Source of the DNA: Cellulomonas soli
GTDB taxonomy: Bacteria > Actinomycetota > Actinomycetes > Actinomycetales > Cellulomonadaceae
Length of the DNA stretch: 64,000 nucleotides
Assembly (NCBI RefSeq): GCF_013409305.1
Contig: NZ_JACBZJ010000001.1
Coordinates: 3,286,001-3,350,000, forward strand
Direction of reading: 5' to 3'
Position numbers and translations under genes: made by a program. This document shows positions 42,880-52,376 of the stretch, in pieces (the stretch's first letter is position 1; each line of letters opens with the position of its first letter). The notes beneath the pieces were generated by a model. That model was not told where the DNA came from, did no database searches, and worked only from the letters and a program-made list of their open reading frames with translations.

Positions 42880-44171
42880 GCCGGGACCGTCCGTTCGACG
42901 GTGCGCGCGAGCTGGCGGTCGAGGGGGATGGCGGCGCTGGTCCGCCAGCCGCCGTCCGGGGTCGTCCCGGCGTGCAGGGTGCCGCCGAGCATCGTGGCGC
43001 GTTCGCGCATGCCGACCAGACCGTAGCCGGGGCGACTGCGTTCCTCGTGCGCGGGCTGCTCGGTGGCTGCCGTGTTCGACACCTCGATGGTCAGCTCGCG
43101 CGGGCGCCGGTGCACGTGGATCGTCACCTGGCCGCCCGGGGCGTGCCGGCGGGCGTTGGTGAGCGACTCCTGGATGATGCGGTAGCAGGCCAGGGACGTG
43201 GCGGGGGACAGGTCGTCGATGTCTCCGGTGACGGCGAGGTCGATCGCCGGGTGCAGCGTGCGCACGGAGGCGATGAGCTCGGGCAGCGTGCTGAGCGTGG
43301 GCTCGCGCACCCCGGGGCCGCCGTCGTCGTCGCGCAGCACGCCGATGACCTCGCGCAGGCTGCGCAGCGTGAGCTCGCCCTCGTTGCGGATCGAGGTGAG
43401 CAGCTCGGTGGTGGTCTGCGGGTCGTGCTCGTGGACGCGGATGGCGGCGCGGGTCTGCAGCAGGATCCCGGACAGGTGGTGGGCGGCGACGTCGTGCAGC
43501 TCGCGGGCCATCCGGTTGCGTTCGGCGGCGACCGCGGCCGCGGCCTGGGCATCGGCGGCCGTGCGCAGGGCGGCCGCGTGCGCAGCGGCGAGCTCGGCCT
43601 GGCGCTGCTGCGCACCGTAGAGGAGCCCGGCGAGCAGGGGTGCGACGTACGTGGGCACGACCCGCACGACGATGGCCAGGAGCACGAGGGCGTTCATGCC
43701 GCCGGTGGCGATCCCGGCGAGCGTGAGGTGGATCAGGAAGTCGAGGCCGGCGGCGATGGACAGCGTGGTGGTCCACGTGCGGCGGCTGGTGCAGGCCGCC
43801 ACGGTGAAGATCGCGAACCAGTAGGTCGGGGTGATGGTGAAGTTGCGGTCGACGGTGATCGCCACGGCGACCAGGAAGCACGCGTACACCAGCCAGAAGG
43901 TGGCCACCGGGTGGCGGGTGCGCCGCACCAGCGGGACCGCCTGCAGCGCGAAGACGGCCACGGTGCCCCAGACGCTGGCGACGCTGACCGTCGGACCGCC
44001 GTTGTCGGTGAAGAAGCTGGTGCTCACCGCGATGGTGACGAGAAAGTAGGCGATCGAGACGATCGAGAGGAGCACCGCCCACGCGGTGTCCGACATCAGC
44101 ATGCGGGGCGTGGCACGGGTCGGTGCTGACGAGCGCCTGACGGCTGCTGACCGAGGCATCACGACATCCAT
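42876..44171 (-). CDS. Sensor histidine kinase (NarX/DesK-like)
   Basis: Membrane histidine kinase of 431 residues. About six transmembrane helices fill residues 28-180 and no extracellular domain is visible, so it may sense the membrane itself. The HisKA_3 dimerisation box is RMARELHDVAAHHLSG with the phospho-His at about 226. The ATPase domain has the N box ESLTNARRHAPG and the G box GYGLVGMRERATMLGG. It forms an operon with the response regulator. A membrane-sensing kinase beside a lanthipeptide locus may respond to the product or to envelope stress (inference). Confidence 0.94.
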   Translation of the reverse strand: MDVVMPRSAAVRRSSAPTRATPRMLMSDTAWAVLLSIVSIAYFLVTIAVSTSFFTDNGGPTVSVASVWGTVAVFALQAVPLVRRTRHPVATFWLVYACFLVAVAITVDRNFTITPTYWFAIFTVAACTSRRTWTTTLSIAAGLDFLIHLTLAGIATGGMNALVLLAIVVRVVPTYVAPLLAGLLYGAQQRQAELAAAHAAALRTAADAQAAAAVAAERNRMARELHDVAAHHLSGILLQTRAAIRVHEHDPQTTTELLTSIRNEGELTLRSLREVIGVLRDDDGGPGVREPTLSTLPELIASVRTLHPAIDLAVTGDIDDLSPATSLACYRIIQESLTNARRHAPGGQVTIHVHRRPRELTIEVSNTAATEQPAHEERSRPGYGLVGMRERATMLGGTLHAGTTPDGGWRTSAAIPLDRQLARTVERTVPA

Positions 44172-44347
44172 TCGCAGACGATATGGTCGGTGAACGAGTA
44201 ACGATCGGCACGATTCGAGCGAGACCGACGCCGCTCAGCGTATCCGTTCCGGTCGGCCCGGGTGAGTAATCGAGGTACTCCCGTGCCCGTGTGGAAAGAG
44301 CGGTCGTGCCATCTCGACGACAATGATCTGAGCAGCGCGCCGAACGG

Positions 44348-44369
44348 CATATGCCGGATGGCATACGCT
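44348..44369. promoter_or_regulatory. Inverted repeat upstream of tetR-type gene
   Basis: GCATATGCC and GGCATACGC are inverted arms matching at 8 of 9 positions around a 4-bp centre; the left arm also lies in a perfect 12-bp palindrome CGGCATATGCCG (44345-44356). It ends 21 bp before the regulator's ATG and is a good candidate for autoregulation. Confidence 0.55.
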
Positions 44370-44390
44370 GAGCGCCGTGGAGAACGTCCG

Positions 44391-44978
44391 ATGATCCGCC
44401 GGGAGCAGGCCGAGCGCACGCGAGAGCTGCTGCTCGACGCCGCCGCCGCGGAGCTGTGGCTGCACGGGCTGGGTGGCACGCGCATCCAGGACGTGCTCGA
44501 CCGGGCCCAGGTCACCAAGGGCGGCCTCTACCACCACTTCACCAGCAAGCAGGAGATGGCCGACGCGCTCGCGGCGCAGGAGGCCGGTCGGTGGCCGGCC
44601 CTCGCCGAGGACGTCAGCAGCTCGGGTGCGCGCGGACTGTCCGCGCTGGAGGAGTTCGCGGTGTCCGCCGCGCAACGGTTGCAGGACGACATCCGGGCGA
44701 AAGCAGTGCTGCGGATCGCCGAGGAGCTCGAGGGTTCTGCCGCGGCTTCCGTGCTGGCGGCCTGGCACGACTTCACGATCCTGTCGCTGCAGCAGGCGAT
44801 CGCCGACGGAGAGGTCGGCGACTCGATCGCCATCCGTGAGGTGGCGGCCACGGTGGTCGAGGCGGTCTACGGCGCCTGTGTGTGTCCCGCTCCGGCGAGC
44901 GTTCCGGTCGACGGTCCGGTGAGGGTCCGGCGGCTGTGGGCCGTGCTCGCCCCGGGCCTGAGGTCCACGGCCGGCTGA
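44391..44978 (+). CDS. TetR-family regulator, gamma-butyrolactone-receptor-like
   Basis: TetR-type regulator of 195 residues. The N-terminal DNA-binding domain reads RTRELLLDAAAAELWLHGLG then VTKGGLYHHFTSKQEMADAL. The phrase VTKGGLYHHF is close to that of the ArpA/ScbR signal-receptor group (VTKGALYFHF), which often controls secondary metabolism. The remaining part is a helical ligand domain. The ATG at 44391 has GGAG upstream; a longer reading from 44262 would include the operator. It is divergent from the lanthipeptide two-component operon and may control it. Confidence 0.9.
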   Translation: MIRREQAERTRELLLDAAAAELWLHGLGGTRIQDVLDRAQVTKGGLYHHFTSKQEMADALAAQEAGRWPALAEDVSSSGARGLSALEEFAVSAAQRLQDDIRAKAVLRIAEELEGSAAASVLAAWHDFTILSLQQAIADGEVGDSIAIREVAATVVEAVYGACVCPAPASVPVDGPVRVRRLWAVLAPGLRSTAG

Positions 44979-45430
44979 CGGCTTCCGAGGCGCTGGACGA
45001 GCACGTGCTCGCCCAGCGATCGCGCACATCCTGAGCGCCCCGACACGCCGTGCGTCGCGGAATCGCAGAATTCACTTCAGGGTCGCATCGCGCGATGCCG
45101 CTCTAGGCGAGCGCGACGACGGATGTCCGATTCTGAGGGTCGGCCGCGTCGATGCCTGACGCGATTCGAATAAGGGTTCGGTAGGGACCGGTCGCGGTGT
45201 TCATGTTCCGTTCATCTGCGCGTTGTGCACTCGTCACCCGCATTCGTCGATTGACCGACGATCTGGTTTGCCAACTCGAATCCGGGTCCTGCACGATGTC
45301 GCTTGCCGGGCCGCGAAGGGCAGCAGCACGTGGGGAACCGCGGGGCAGCCGGCGCTGAACGAGGACCACGTGCCGACGGCAGACCCGGACCTCCGGTCAC
45401 CTGCGAGCCGGCCCAGCGACGGGGGTGGTG
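44979..45430. promoter_or_regulatory. Promoter region of the Pst-like operon with PHO box
   Basis: This 452-bp gap has no gene I trust. At 45199-45220 two tandem 11-bp units, GTTCATGTTCC and GTTCATCTGCG, match the direct-repeat PHO box bound by PhoP in actinobacteria (GTTCAYY-N4 repeated). The box lies 211 bp before the PstC start. A clear -10 box is not identifiable. The operon is expected to be induced on phosphate starvation. Confidence 0.7.
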
Positions 45431-46429
45431 ATGAGGACCGACGTCCTCGACGACAGGCGAGACGTGCCGCGGCAGATCACCGCCGTGCGCGGCCTGCAGG
45501 ACACGGTGTTCCGCATCGGCGCGCACGGCGGCGGGGTCCTGGTCCTGGCGATCATGACGCTCGTCGGGCTCTTCCTGGCCGTGCGCGGCGCCGAGGCGAT
45601 CGGCGCGGCAGGCCCGGAGTTCCTCACCGAGCAGGAGTGGGAGCCGAACTCCGGCCGGTTCGGTATCGCGGCCGTGCTGTTCGGCACCGTGACGATCGCC
45701 CTCATCGCGATCACGGTGGCGCTCCCGCTGGCCGTGGGCACCGCGACCTACATCTCCGAGTACGCGCCGGAGGGGCTCAAGCGTGTGCTGGTCGGGGTCG
45801 TCGACCTGATGGCGGCCATCCCCTCGGTGGTCTACGGACTGTGGGGCATGTTCTGGCTCGAGGGCCAGCTGCTCCCGGTGGCGAAGTGGATCACCACCTA
45901 CCTCGGCTGGATCCCGATCTTCTCCGTCCCCCAGTTCGACCCGGACGACCCGCTGGCCACCCCGACCGTGTTCACCGCCTCGGCGTTCCTGGCCGGCCTG
46001 GTCGTCTCGATGATGGTCGCCCCCATCGCCGCGTCGATCATGCGGGAGGTCTTCGCCCAGGCCCCGATCGGCGAGCGGGAGGGCGCCCTGGCGCTCGGCG
46101 CGTCCAAGTGGGGCATGATCCGCGCCGTCGTGTACCCGTTCGGCCTCGGCGGGATGGTCGGCGGCACCATGCTCGGCCTCGGCCGCGCGCTCGGCGAGAC
46201 CATCGCCGTCTACCTCGTGATCAGCCCGGTCTTCGTCGTCAACTGGCACCTGCTGAGCACCGGGACCAACTCGATCAGCTCGCTGATCGCCCTGCGCTAC
46301 GGCGAGGCGTCCAGCTTCGAGCTGTCCGGCCTGATGGCCGCCGGGCTGGTGCTCTTCGCGATCACCATGCTCGTCAACTTCGCCGCCGGCTTCGTCATCC
46401 AGCGCTCCCGCTCGGGCGCGTCGAGCTGA
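45431..46429 (+). CDS. pstC: Phosphate ABC transporter permease PstC
   Basis: Inner-membrane permease of 332 residues with six helices, PstC type. Markers are YAPEGLKRVLVGVVDLMAAIP and PSVVYGLWGMFW, and the EAA-like loop EREGALALGASKWGMIRAVV. An extended loop between helices 3 and 4 (WITTYLGWIPIFSVPQFDPD) is typical. The ATG at 45431 is preceded by GGGGGTGG; GTG 45425 is also possible. First gene of the operon, behind a PHO box. It ends 10 bp before pstA. Confidence 0.95.
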   Translation: MRTDVLDDRRDVPRQITAVRGLQDTVFRIGAHGGGVLVLAIMTLVGLFLAVRGAEAIGAAGPEFLTEQEWEPNSGRFGIAAVLFGTVTIALIAITVALPLAVGTATYISEYAPEGLKRVLVGVVDLMAAIPSVVYGLWGMFWLEGQLLPVAKWITTYLGWIPIFSVPQFDPDDPLATPTVFTASAFLAGLVVSMMVAPIAASIMREVFAQAPIGEREGALALGASKWGMIRAVVYPFGLGGMVGGTMLGLGRALGETIAVYLVISPVFVVNWHLLSTGTNSISSLIALRYGEASSFELSGLMAAGLVLFAITMLVNFAAGFVIQRSRSGASS

Positions 46430-46439
46430 AGGACGCACC

Positions 46440-47741
46440 ATGACCACGACCGAGATCCCCGCCCGATCGGCGCGACGGGCCGCCCCGCCGGCACGACGCA
46501 CGCACGTGCCCGCGTCCGCCGGGCACCCCGGCGCTCCCGAGGTGCAGCGCAACCTGTCCCGCACCCGACGGGAGGACGTGCTGCGCATCGTCGGTGCGGC
46601 CGCCGCGTCGATCGCCTCGTCCGCCTGGCTGTTCACCCAGCTGCTGCCCGCCCAGGGTGCGCTGGCGTTCGTCCTGGTGACCTACGTGCTGTTCGTGGCG
46701 TACTTCGTGGTGCTGATCAGCTTCGACGACGACCGGGTGACCGTGCTCGACCGGGTCGTCGGGGTGCTCATCCACTCGGCCGCGGTGGTGCTGCTGCTGG
46801 CGCTGGCCGTCGTGGTGGTGTTCACGCTGGCGCGTGGGTCGCAGGCGTTCCGGCACGCGAACTTCTGGACCCAGGACCTGTCGATGGCGGGTCCGCTGGA
46901 CCCGATGACGGTCGGCGGCATGGCGCACGCAGCCGTGGGCACGCTGATCATGATCTCGATCGCGCTGGTGATCGCGATCCCGCTGGGTCTGCTGTGCGCG
47001 GTGTTCCTGGCCGAGTTCCCCTCGCCGTTCGCGCGGGTGGTGCGCACCGTGGTCGAGGCGATGACCGCGCTGCCCTCGATCGTGTGCGGGCTGTTCATCT
47101 ACGCCACGTACGTGCTGCTGCTCGGGTTCGACAAGTCCGCCTTCGCCGCGAGCCTGGCGATCACGATCATGATCCTGCCGATCGTGGTGCGTTCCGCCGA
47201 CGTGGTGCTGCGGCTCGTGCCCGCGACGCTCAAGGAGGCCTCGCTGGCCACGGGCGCCTCGCAGTGGCGGACCATCTGGCACGTGGTGCTGCCGACCAGC
47301 AGGTCGGGCCTGATGACCGCGGTGGTGCTGGGCACCGCGCGCGGCATCGGGGAGACCAGCCCGGTGCTGCTGACGGCCGGCTACACCACGTTCTACAACT
47401 TCAACCCGTTCTCCGGGCCGATGGTGTCGTTGCCGTTCGCGACGTTCACGCTGGTCAAGTCGCCCGAGCCCACGCAGGTGGCGCGCGGCTTCGGTGCGGC
47501 GGCTGTGCTCATGGTGCTGGTGTTCGTGCTGTTCCTGCTGGCCCGGCTGATGGGCGGCAAGGGCGCGGGGGTGCAGTCGCCGCGCGGCGCGCGGCGCGCC
47601 CGCGCGGCCTCGGCGCGCGTCCTGGCCCGGATCGAGCAGCGCGAGCTGGTGAGCACGCTCGAGGAATGGGAGCTGGCCGCCGGCCAACGTCCACCGGCGG
47701 CCGGTACGGGCGGCACGGGCACCGGGGCGGTGGCCCGATGA
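46440..47741 (+). CDS. pstA: Phosphate ABC transporter permease PstA
   Basis: PstA permease of 433 residues, longer than the usual 280-310. The extra length is an N-terminal tail of about 45 residues with two added helices and an Ala/Arg-rich C-terminal tail of about 55 residues. The core has AEFPSPFARVVRTVVEAMTA, PSIVCGLFIYATYVLL and the EAA loop LKEASLATGASQWRTIWHVV. The gene overlaps the following pstS by 4 bp. The tails may contact the anchored binding proteins (inference). Confidence 0.94.
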   Translation: MTTTEIPARSARRAAPPARRTHVPASAGHPGAPEVQRNLSRTRREDVLRIVGAAAASIASSAWLFTQLLPAQGALAFVLVTYVLFVAYFVVLISFDDDRVTVLDRVVGVLIHSAAVVLLLALAVVVVFTLARGSQAFRHANFWTQDLSMAGPLDPMTVGGMAHAAVGTLIMISIALVIAIPLGLLCAVFLAEFPSPFARVVRTVVEAMTALPSIVCGLFIYATYVLLLGFDKSAFAASLAITIMILPIVVRSADVVLRLVPATLKEASLATGASQWRTIWHVVLPTSRSGLMTAVVLGTARGIGETSPVLLTAGYTTFYNFNPFSGPMVSLPFATFTLVKSPEPTQVARGFGAAAVLMVLVFVLFLLARLMGGKGAGVQSPRGARRARAASARVLARIEQRELVSTLEEWELAAGQRPPAAGTGGTGTGAVAR

Positions 47742-49468
47742 GCGCGCGCCGCGCAGCCCGGTGGCGTCAGGCGGCGCGGGCGGCGACGGCGTGCCTGGGA
47801 GTCGCGCTCGTGCTGGCCGGGAGCCTGGGCCTGGCCGGCGTCGGGCCGGCAGCCGCCGCGGACCGGGTGCGCGCCCCGATCGTGGGCTCGGGATCGACCT
47901 GGTCGGCGAACGCCCTGCAGCAGTGGATCCGCAACGTGTGGGCCAACTACCAGTGGAAGATCACCTACTCGGAGTCCGGCTCGACGCAGGGCCGCAACGA
48001 CTTCGCCAACGGCACCGCGGACTTCGGCGTCAGCGAGATCCCGTACGGCATCGCGAACTCCAACGAGGGTGACGCCCGGCCGAACCGGCAGTTCGCGTAC
48101 ATGCCGATCGTCGCGGGCGGGACCGCCTTCATGTACAACCTGCAGGTCGGCGGCAAGCGGGTCACCAACCTGCGGCTCTCCGGCGAGACGATCGCGAAGA
48201 TCTTCACCGGCGTCATCACCCACTGGGACGACGCCGCGATCGCCGCGGACAACCCCTCGCTCGCCCTGCCGGCCATCCCGATCGTGCCCGTGGTGCGCTC
48301 GGACGGCTCCGGTGCCACGGCGCAGGTGTCGATCTGGCTCCGTCAGGAGCACACCGCGCTGTGGGACGACTACTGCGGCAAGGTCGGCCGGCCGCTGGTC
48401 AACGGGCACTGCGGCGTCACCAGCAACTTCCCGGTCGTCCCGGGGTCCGGGTTCGTCTCCAAGTCCGGGTCCAACGGGGTCTCCGGCTACGTCGCGCAGT
48501 CGCACGCTGTCGGCGCGATCACCTTCGTCGAGTACTCCTACGCCCTCAATGCCGGGTACCCGGTGGCGAAGGTGCTCAACTCCGCGGGCTACTACACCGA
48601 GCCCACCGCCTCGAACGTCGCCGTCGCCCTGCTGCAGGCGCACATCAACGAGGACACGACCTCGCCGGACTACCTGACGCAGGACCTGTCCGACGTCTAC
48701 CGCAACGGCGACCCCCGGGCCTACGTGCTGTCCAGCTACTCGTACATCATCCTGCCGACGGCGCTGGAGTCCGGGTTCTCGAACGACAAGGGCGGCACCC
48801 TCGCGGACTTCGGCACGTACTTCCTGTGCGAGGGGCAGCAGCAGGCCGAGACCCTCGGGTACTCGCCGTTGCCGGTCAACCTGGTCGCGGCCGGTCAGGC
48901 GCAGATCGCCAAGATCCCCGGCGGCGACCCGGCCGTGAAGACCATCGCGGACTGCAACAACCCGACGCTCGACCCCTCCGACCCGAGCGGCAATGCCCTG
49001 GCGAAGAGCGCCCCGTACCCCCAGGACTGCGACCGGGCGGGCGTGCCGCAGTGCACCACCGGCACCGGCGGGGCGAAGGACACGCCCACCGACCAGACCG
49101 CCGGTGCCGGGGCAGGCTCTGACGGCGCTGCCGGGGTCGCTGGCGCAGACGGCACGGCCGCCACGGACAGCACCCCGGGCCCTGACGTGGCGTCCGTCGC
49201 GGACCCGCTCGCGGCCGCGGACGCCGAGGTGCTGGCCCTCGGTTCGGAGGACGACCTGGTGGTCGCCGCCGCGCGCCCGCAGTCCATCCCGGTGGTCGCC
49301 GCCGGCCCCACCGCCGCATTGTCCATGCTCGGTGCCGGTCTCGGGGCGCTCGGTGCGGCGATCCTGCCGCCCGTCCTCGGCCGACGCGCCCGCCGGTCCT
49401 TGCTCCCGCCCGTCCCACTCGGTGGCTCACCGAGCCCCACCCCTCGACCTCAGGAGCGCACTCCGTGA
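47738..49468 (+). CDS. PstS-like phosphate-binding protein with C-terminal membrane anchor
   Basis: Binding protein of 576 residues. A Sec signal (ATACLGVALVLAGSLGLAGV, AAAADRV) without a lipobox Cys is followed by a PstS fold: IVGSGSTWSANALQQWIRNV, SGSTQGRNDFANGTADFGVS, and VRSDGSGATAQVSIWL, the phosphate-site loops. After about residue 440 come a Cys-containing part and an Ala/Asp/Gly-rich linker of about 100 residues, then a transmembrane helix (AALSMLGAGLGALGAAILPP) and a basic tail. Normal actinobacterial PstS is a lipoprotein of about 370 residues, so this one is held by a C-terminal anchor instead. It overlaps its neighbours by 4 bp on both sides. Confidence 0.92.
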   Translation: MSARRAARWRQAARAATACLGVALVLAGSLGLAGVGPAAAADRVRAPIVGSGSTWSANALQQWIRNVWANYQWKITYSESGSTQGRNDFANGTADFGVSEIPYGIANSNEGDARPNRQFAYMPIVAGGTAFMYNLQVGGKRVTNLRLSGETIAKIFTGVITHWDDAAIAADNPSLALPAIPIVPVVRSDGSGATAQVSIWLRQEHTALWDDYCGKVGRPLVNGHCGVTSNFPVVPGSGFVSKSGSNGVSGYVAQSHAVGAITFVEYSYALNAGYPVAKVLNSAGYYTEPTASNVAVALLQAHINEDTTSPDYLTQDLSDVYRNGDPRAYVLSSYSYIILPTALESGFSNDKGGTLADFGTYFLCEGQQQAETLGYSPLPVNLVAAGQAQIAKIPGGDPAVKTIADCNNPTLDPSDPSGNALAKSAPYPQDCDRAGVPQCTTGTGGAKDTPTDQTAGAGAGSDGAAGVAGADGTAATDSTPGPDVASVADPLAAADAEVLALGSEDDLVVAAARPQSIPVVAAGPTAALSMLGAGLGALGAAILPPVLGRRARRSLLPPVPLGGSPSPTPRPQERTP

Positions 49469-52203
49469 CCTCGCCGACCCCGCTGCGCGGGATGCACCCC
49501 GCCCGCGTCGTCCTCGCGCGAGCGATCGCTGCCACCGGACTGGTGCTGGCCCTGGTCTCCGCCACCGGCCTGGTCCTGGTCGCCACGCCGGGCACGGCCC
49601 GGGCTGCCGCCGGCCCGGACTCCTCGGTCACGGTCGGCTGGGCCGATGGCTCGGTGCGGGTCGGCGCGGACGCCACCGCGACGGCCGCCGAGATCGCCGC
49701 AGCCAACCCGGACCACGCCGCGCTCACCAGCGACGGTGAGGGCAAGGACGCCGGGTCGGGGCACTGGGACGACTTCAAGGACCTGACGGTGACGGTGTTG
49801 CAGACGACGGGGCTCATCGACCAGACGGTCACGGTGACGGCGTCAGGGATGGCCGCGACCGCGAGGCAGCCCGGCGGAGGAGGATCGAGCAACTTCCTGC
49901 AGGTCTTCCAGTGCTGGGGCGACCCGGCCGCTGCGGACTTCGCCCAGACGTGCCAGTGGGGCGGCTACTCCTCCGAAGAAGTGGGCGGTACCGCCTCGAG
50001 CGCGATCAATGGCACATTCAGCGAGCCGCGTGGGACCGGGGTGGTCGGCCGGGGCGGTGTGACGTTCCGGGCAGTGAACGGCGCCGAGAACCAGCGCGAG
50101 GAGGTGCCGCTCCCTGGCGGCGCCGGGGCCGTGATCATCACCACCGGGCTGGCGGCCTTCTACGACAGCTCCTCCTCCAACGAGATGCCCTTCGTCCCCG
50201 TCGCGGCCGACGGCACAGCGGTCGCGAACTTCACGGTGCAGTCCGCAGCGGCGCAGCCGTACCTCGGCTGCGGGGACACCGACTCGGCGGCGGGGGAGCG
50301 GTGCTGGCTGGTGGTGGTGCCTCGGGGCATCCACTCCGGGACCCGTGCCGACGGCGCTCACTGCGGGCCGGACAGTATCGCCAGCGGCTTCGGGACGACC
50401 ACGGAGTGGGGTCAGGCGGGGTCGCCGCTGTCCACCGCGTGCAGCTACTGGGACGACCGCGTGGTGCTGCCGCTCGACTTCGAGGACCCGTACCTGAGCT
50501 GCCCGACGGGCTCGGCCGAGCGGCGGGTGGTCGGCAGCGAGCTCGTCGCCGAGGCGGTGAGCTCCTGGCAGCCGAGCCTGTGCAGCGGCATCGACGGTGC
50601 GACCTTCAGCCTCACCACCAACTCGGGCGACCTGGCCCGCGCCCAGCTGCTCGCCGGCCAGGTGGACGTGGTCGCGGTCTCGGACCCGCTCACGGCCGAC
50701 ACGATCGGTGCGGCGGACCCGGCGCTGCTGGACGAGGCGGACATCCGGTACGCCCCGATCGCGAACACCGCGCTGACCATCGCGATGGTCGCCGAGCAGA
50801 GCGACGGGACGGTCCGCACCGACCTGCGCCTGACGCCCAGGCTGCTCGCCAAGCTGCTCACCCAGTCGTACCGGAGCGACGTCCCGCAGGTCTCCGGCGA
50901 CTGGGGATCGACCACCGTCGGCGAGTCGCTGCAGTTCCTGGCCGACGACACCGTGCTCGAGGACGAGGAGTGGATCGCGCTCGGGAACCCGACCAGCCTC
51001 CCGGGGTCGGTGGCACGCGCCGCCTGGGTCGTGGTCGGGCCGCAGGGGGACGACGCGATCCGGCTGCTGTGGCAGTACGTGCTGGCCGACGCCGACGCGG
51101 TCGCCTTCCTCAAGGGCGAGCCCGACCCGTGGGGCAGCACGGTCAACCGCTACTACCTGCCGGCAGGATCGGCGCTGGCGGCAGGCGGCGGGTACGACCT
51201 GCTTGCGACCGCGCTCGACACCTTCCCGAAGGCGGACCAGTCGGTGGCACCGGACGCCGCGACCGCGGAGAAGAAGTACCGCGGGCTGACGATCGACTCC
51301 ACCTCCTACTCGCCCTACTCCAACTCGTTGGCCGCCAACGCCGCCAGGATCGCCAGGGTCGATGCCAAGCTGACGTTCACGTGGGACCCGAACAAGTTCT
51401 CCGGCACCAACGTCGGGTTCTTCGTCGCCAGCCCCCCGGCCCTGCCCACCAACGGCTCCGGACGGCTGATCGTGGGGCCGACCACGGCGGTCGCGGCCGA
51501 GAGCTACGGCCTGGCCACGGCAAGCCTGGCGCTCCCGCTCGGCTCGCGGACGAGCAAGGAGACCGTCGCCACCGCCCGGGAGTTCGTCGGGTACTCCGAT
51601 GCCACCGTCGCGACCGCCATCGCGGCCCAGCAGCTCGACGAGGCCTCCGGCATCGCCGTCACCGACATGTCGGCGCTGCCCTCCGGCGCCTACCCCCTCG
51701 CCACCACGGTCTACGCCGCGATGGACGTCAGCGCGACGGGGATGGCCGCCGAAGCCCGGGGCGACTACGCGGGCTTGCTCGACTACGCGGCGGGCGCGGG
51801 CAACGTGCGCACCGGGTCGCGTGGCGGGCTGCCCGAGGGCTACGTGCCGCTCGGCGCAGCGCAGGTCGCCGCGGCGCACGCGCTGGCCACCCTGCTGCGG
51901 ACCCCCGTGACGACAGGCGCACAGGGGACGCCGACGGGAGGCACGAACGCCGGTACGACCGCCAGCACCACCGTGACCGTACCGTCGGGGACGAGTGCCG
52001 CGCCGGTCGCGTCTGAGGAAGATCTCGCGGGCGCGGCACCGACAACGACCATCGGCATCACCAGCGCCGAGGTTGCAGCAGCCGACACCACGGAGGCGGC
52101 GGCCTCACCGGCCCGCACGGCGTTGGGCGTCAGCCTCGCGACGGGGCTGGCAGGGATGGTCGCGGCGCCGCTCCTGCTGCGACGGAAGCCGGGCGAGGCA
52201 TGA
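49465..52203 (+). CDS. Large anchored PstS-like surface protein
   Basis: A 912-residue exported protein. After a signal sequence (about 20-48) comes an N-terminal domain of about 300 residues with several Cys and a WDDFKDLTVTVLQTTGLIDQ start. A central PstS-like part follows (FSLTTNSGDLARAQLLAGQV, then DVVAVSDPLTA and RLTPRLLAKLLTQSYRSDVP). Then come a Thr/Ser-rich stalk and a C-terminal helix (GVSLATGLAGMVAAPLLLRR). I know no named family for the whole chain. The GTG start overlaps the pstS stop. The substrate-binding half may capture phosphate or a phosphorylated ligand; the N-terminal half may bind other surface proteins. Confidence 0.85.
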   Translation: MTSPTPLRGMHPARVVLARAIAATGLVLALVSATGLVLVATPGTARAAAGPDSSVTVGWADGSVRVGADATATAAEIAAANPDHAALTSDGEGKDAGSGHWDDFKDLTVTVLQTTGLIDQTVTVTASGMAATARQPGGGGSSNFLQVFQCWGDPAAADFAQTCQWGGYSSEEVGGTASSAINGTFSEPRGTGVVGRGGVTFRAVNGAENQREEVPLPGGAGAVIITTGLAAFYDSSSSNEMPFVPVAADGTAVANFTVQSAAAQPYLGCGDTDSAAGERCWLVVVPRGIHSGTRADGAHCGPDSIASGFGTTTEWGQAGSPLSTACSYWDDRVVLPLDFEDPYLSCPTGSAERRVVGSELVAEAVSSWQPSLCSGIDGATFSLTTNSGDLARAQLLAGQVDVVAVSDPLTADTIGAADPALLDEADIRYAPIANTALTIAMVAEQSDGTVRTDLRLTPRLLAKLLTQSYRSDVPQVSGDWGSTTVGESLQFLADDTVLEDEEWIALGNPTSLPGSVARAAWVVVGPQGDDAIRLLWQYVLADADAVAFLKGEPDPWGSTVNRYYLPAGSALAAGGGYDLLATALDTFPKADQSVAPDAATAEKKYRGLTIDSTSYSPYSNSLAANAARIARVDAKLTFTWDPNKFSGTNVGFFVASPPALPTNGSGRLIVGPTTAVAAESYGLATASLALPLGSRTSKETVATAREFVGYSDATVATAIAAQQLDEASGIAVTDMSALPSGAYPLATTVYAAMDVSATGMAAEARGDYAGLLDYAAGAGNVRTGSRGGLPEGYVPLGAAQVAAAHALATLLRTPVTTGAQGTPTGGTNAGTTASTTVTVPSGTSAAPVASEEDLAGAAPTTTIGITSAEVAAADTTEAAASPARTALGVSLATGLAGMVAAPLLLRRKPGEA

Positions 52204-52285
52204 GCCGCCCGGAGCCGCGACACCCCTCGGGGTGGGCCGGCGCACCGACCACTCATCCGGCACCGGTCTCCCGGTCGGACGAGGA

Positions 52286-52340
52286 GACCCCCCACCCGAG
52301 AGTTGACGGTCCGGGTGAGGGGTCGGGCACCACGTGGTGC
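52286..52340 (+). other. Intergenic hairpin and palindrome before third binding protein
   Basis: GACCCCCCACCCG (52286-52298) and CGGGTGAGGGGTC (52312-52324) pair at 12 of 13 positions. A perfect 14-bp palindrome GCACCACGTGGTGC follows at 52327-52340. They lie in the 173-bp gap before the secreted PstS-like gene and may act as processing or attenuation structures. Confidence 0.6.
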
Positions 52341-52376
52341 AAATCGATGGGGGACGTTACCAGAGAGGGACATCTC

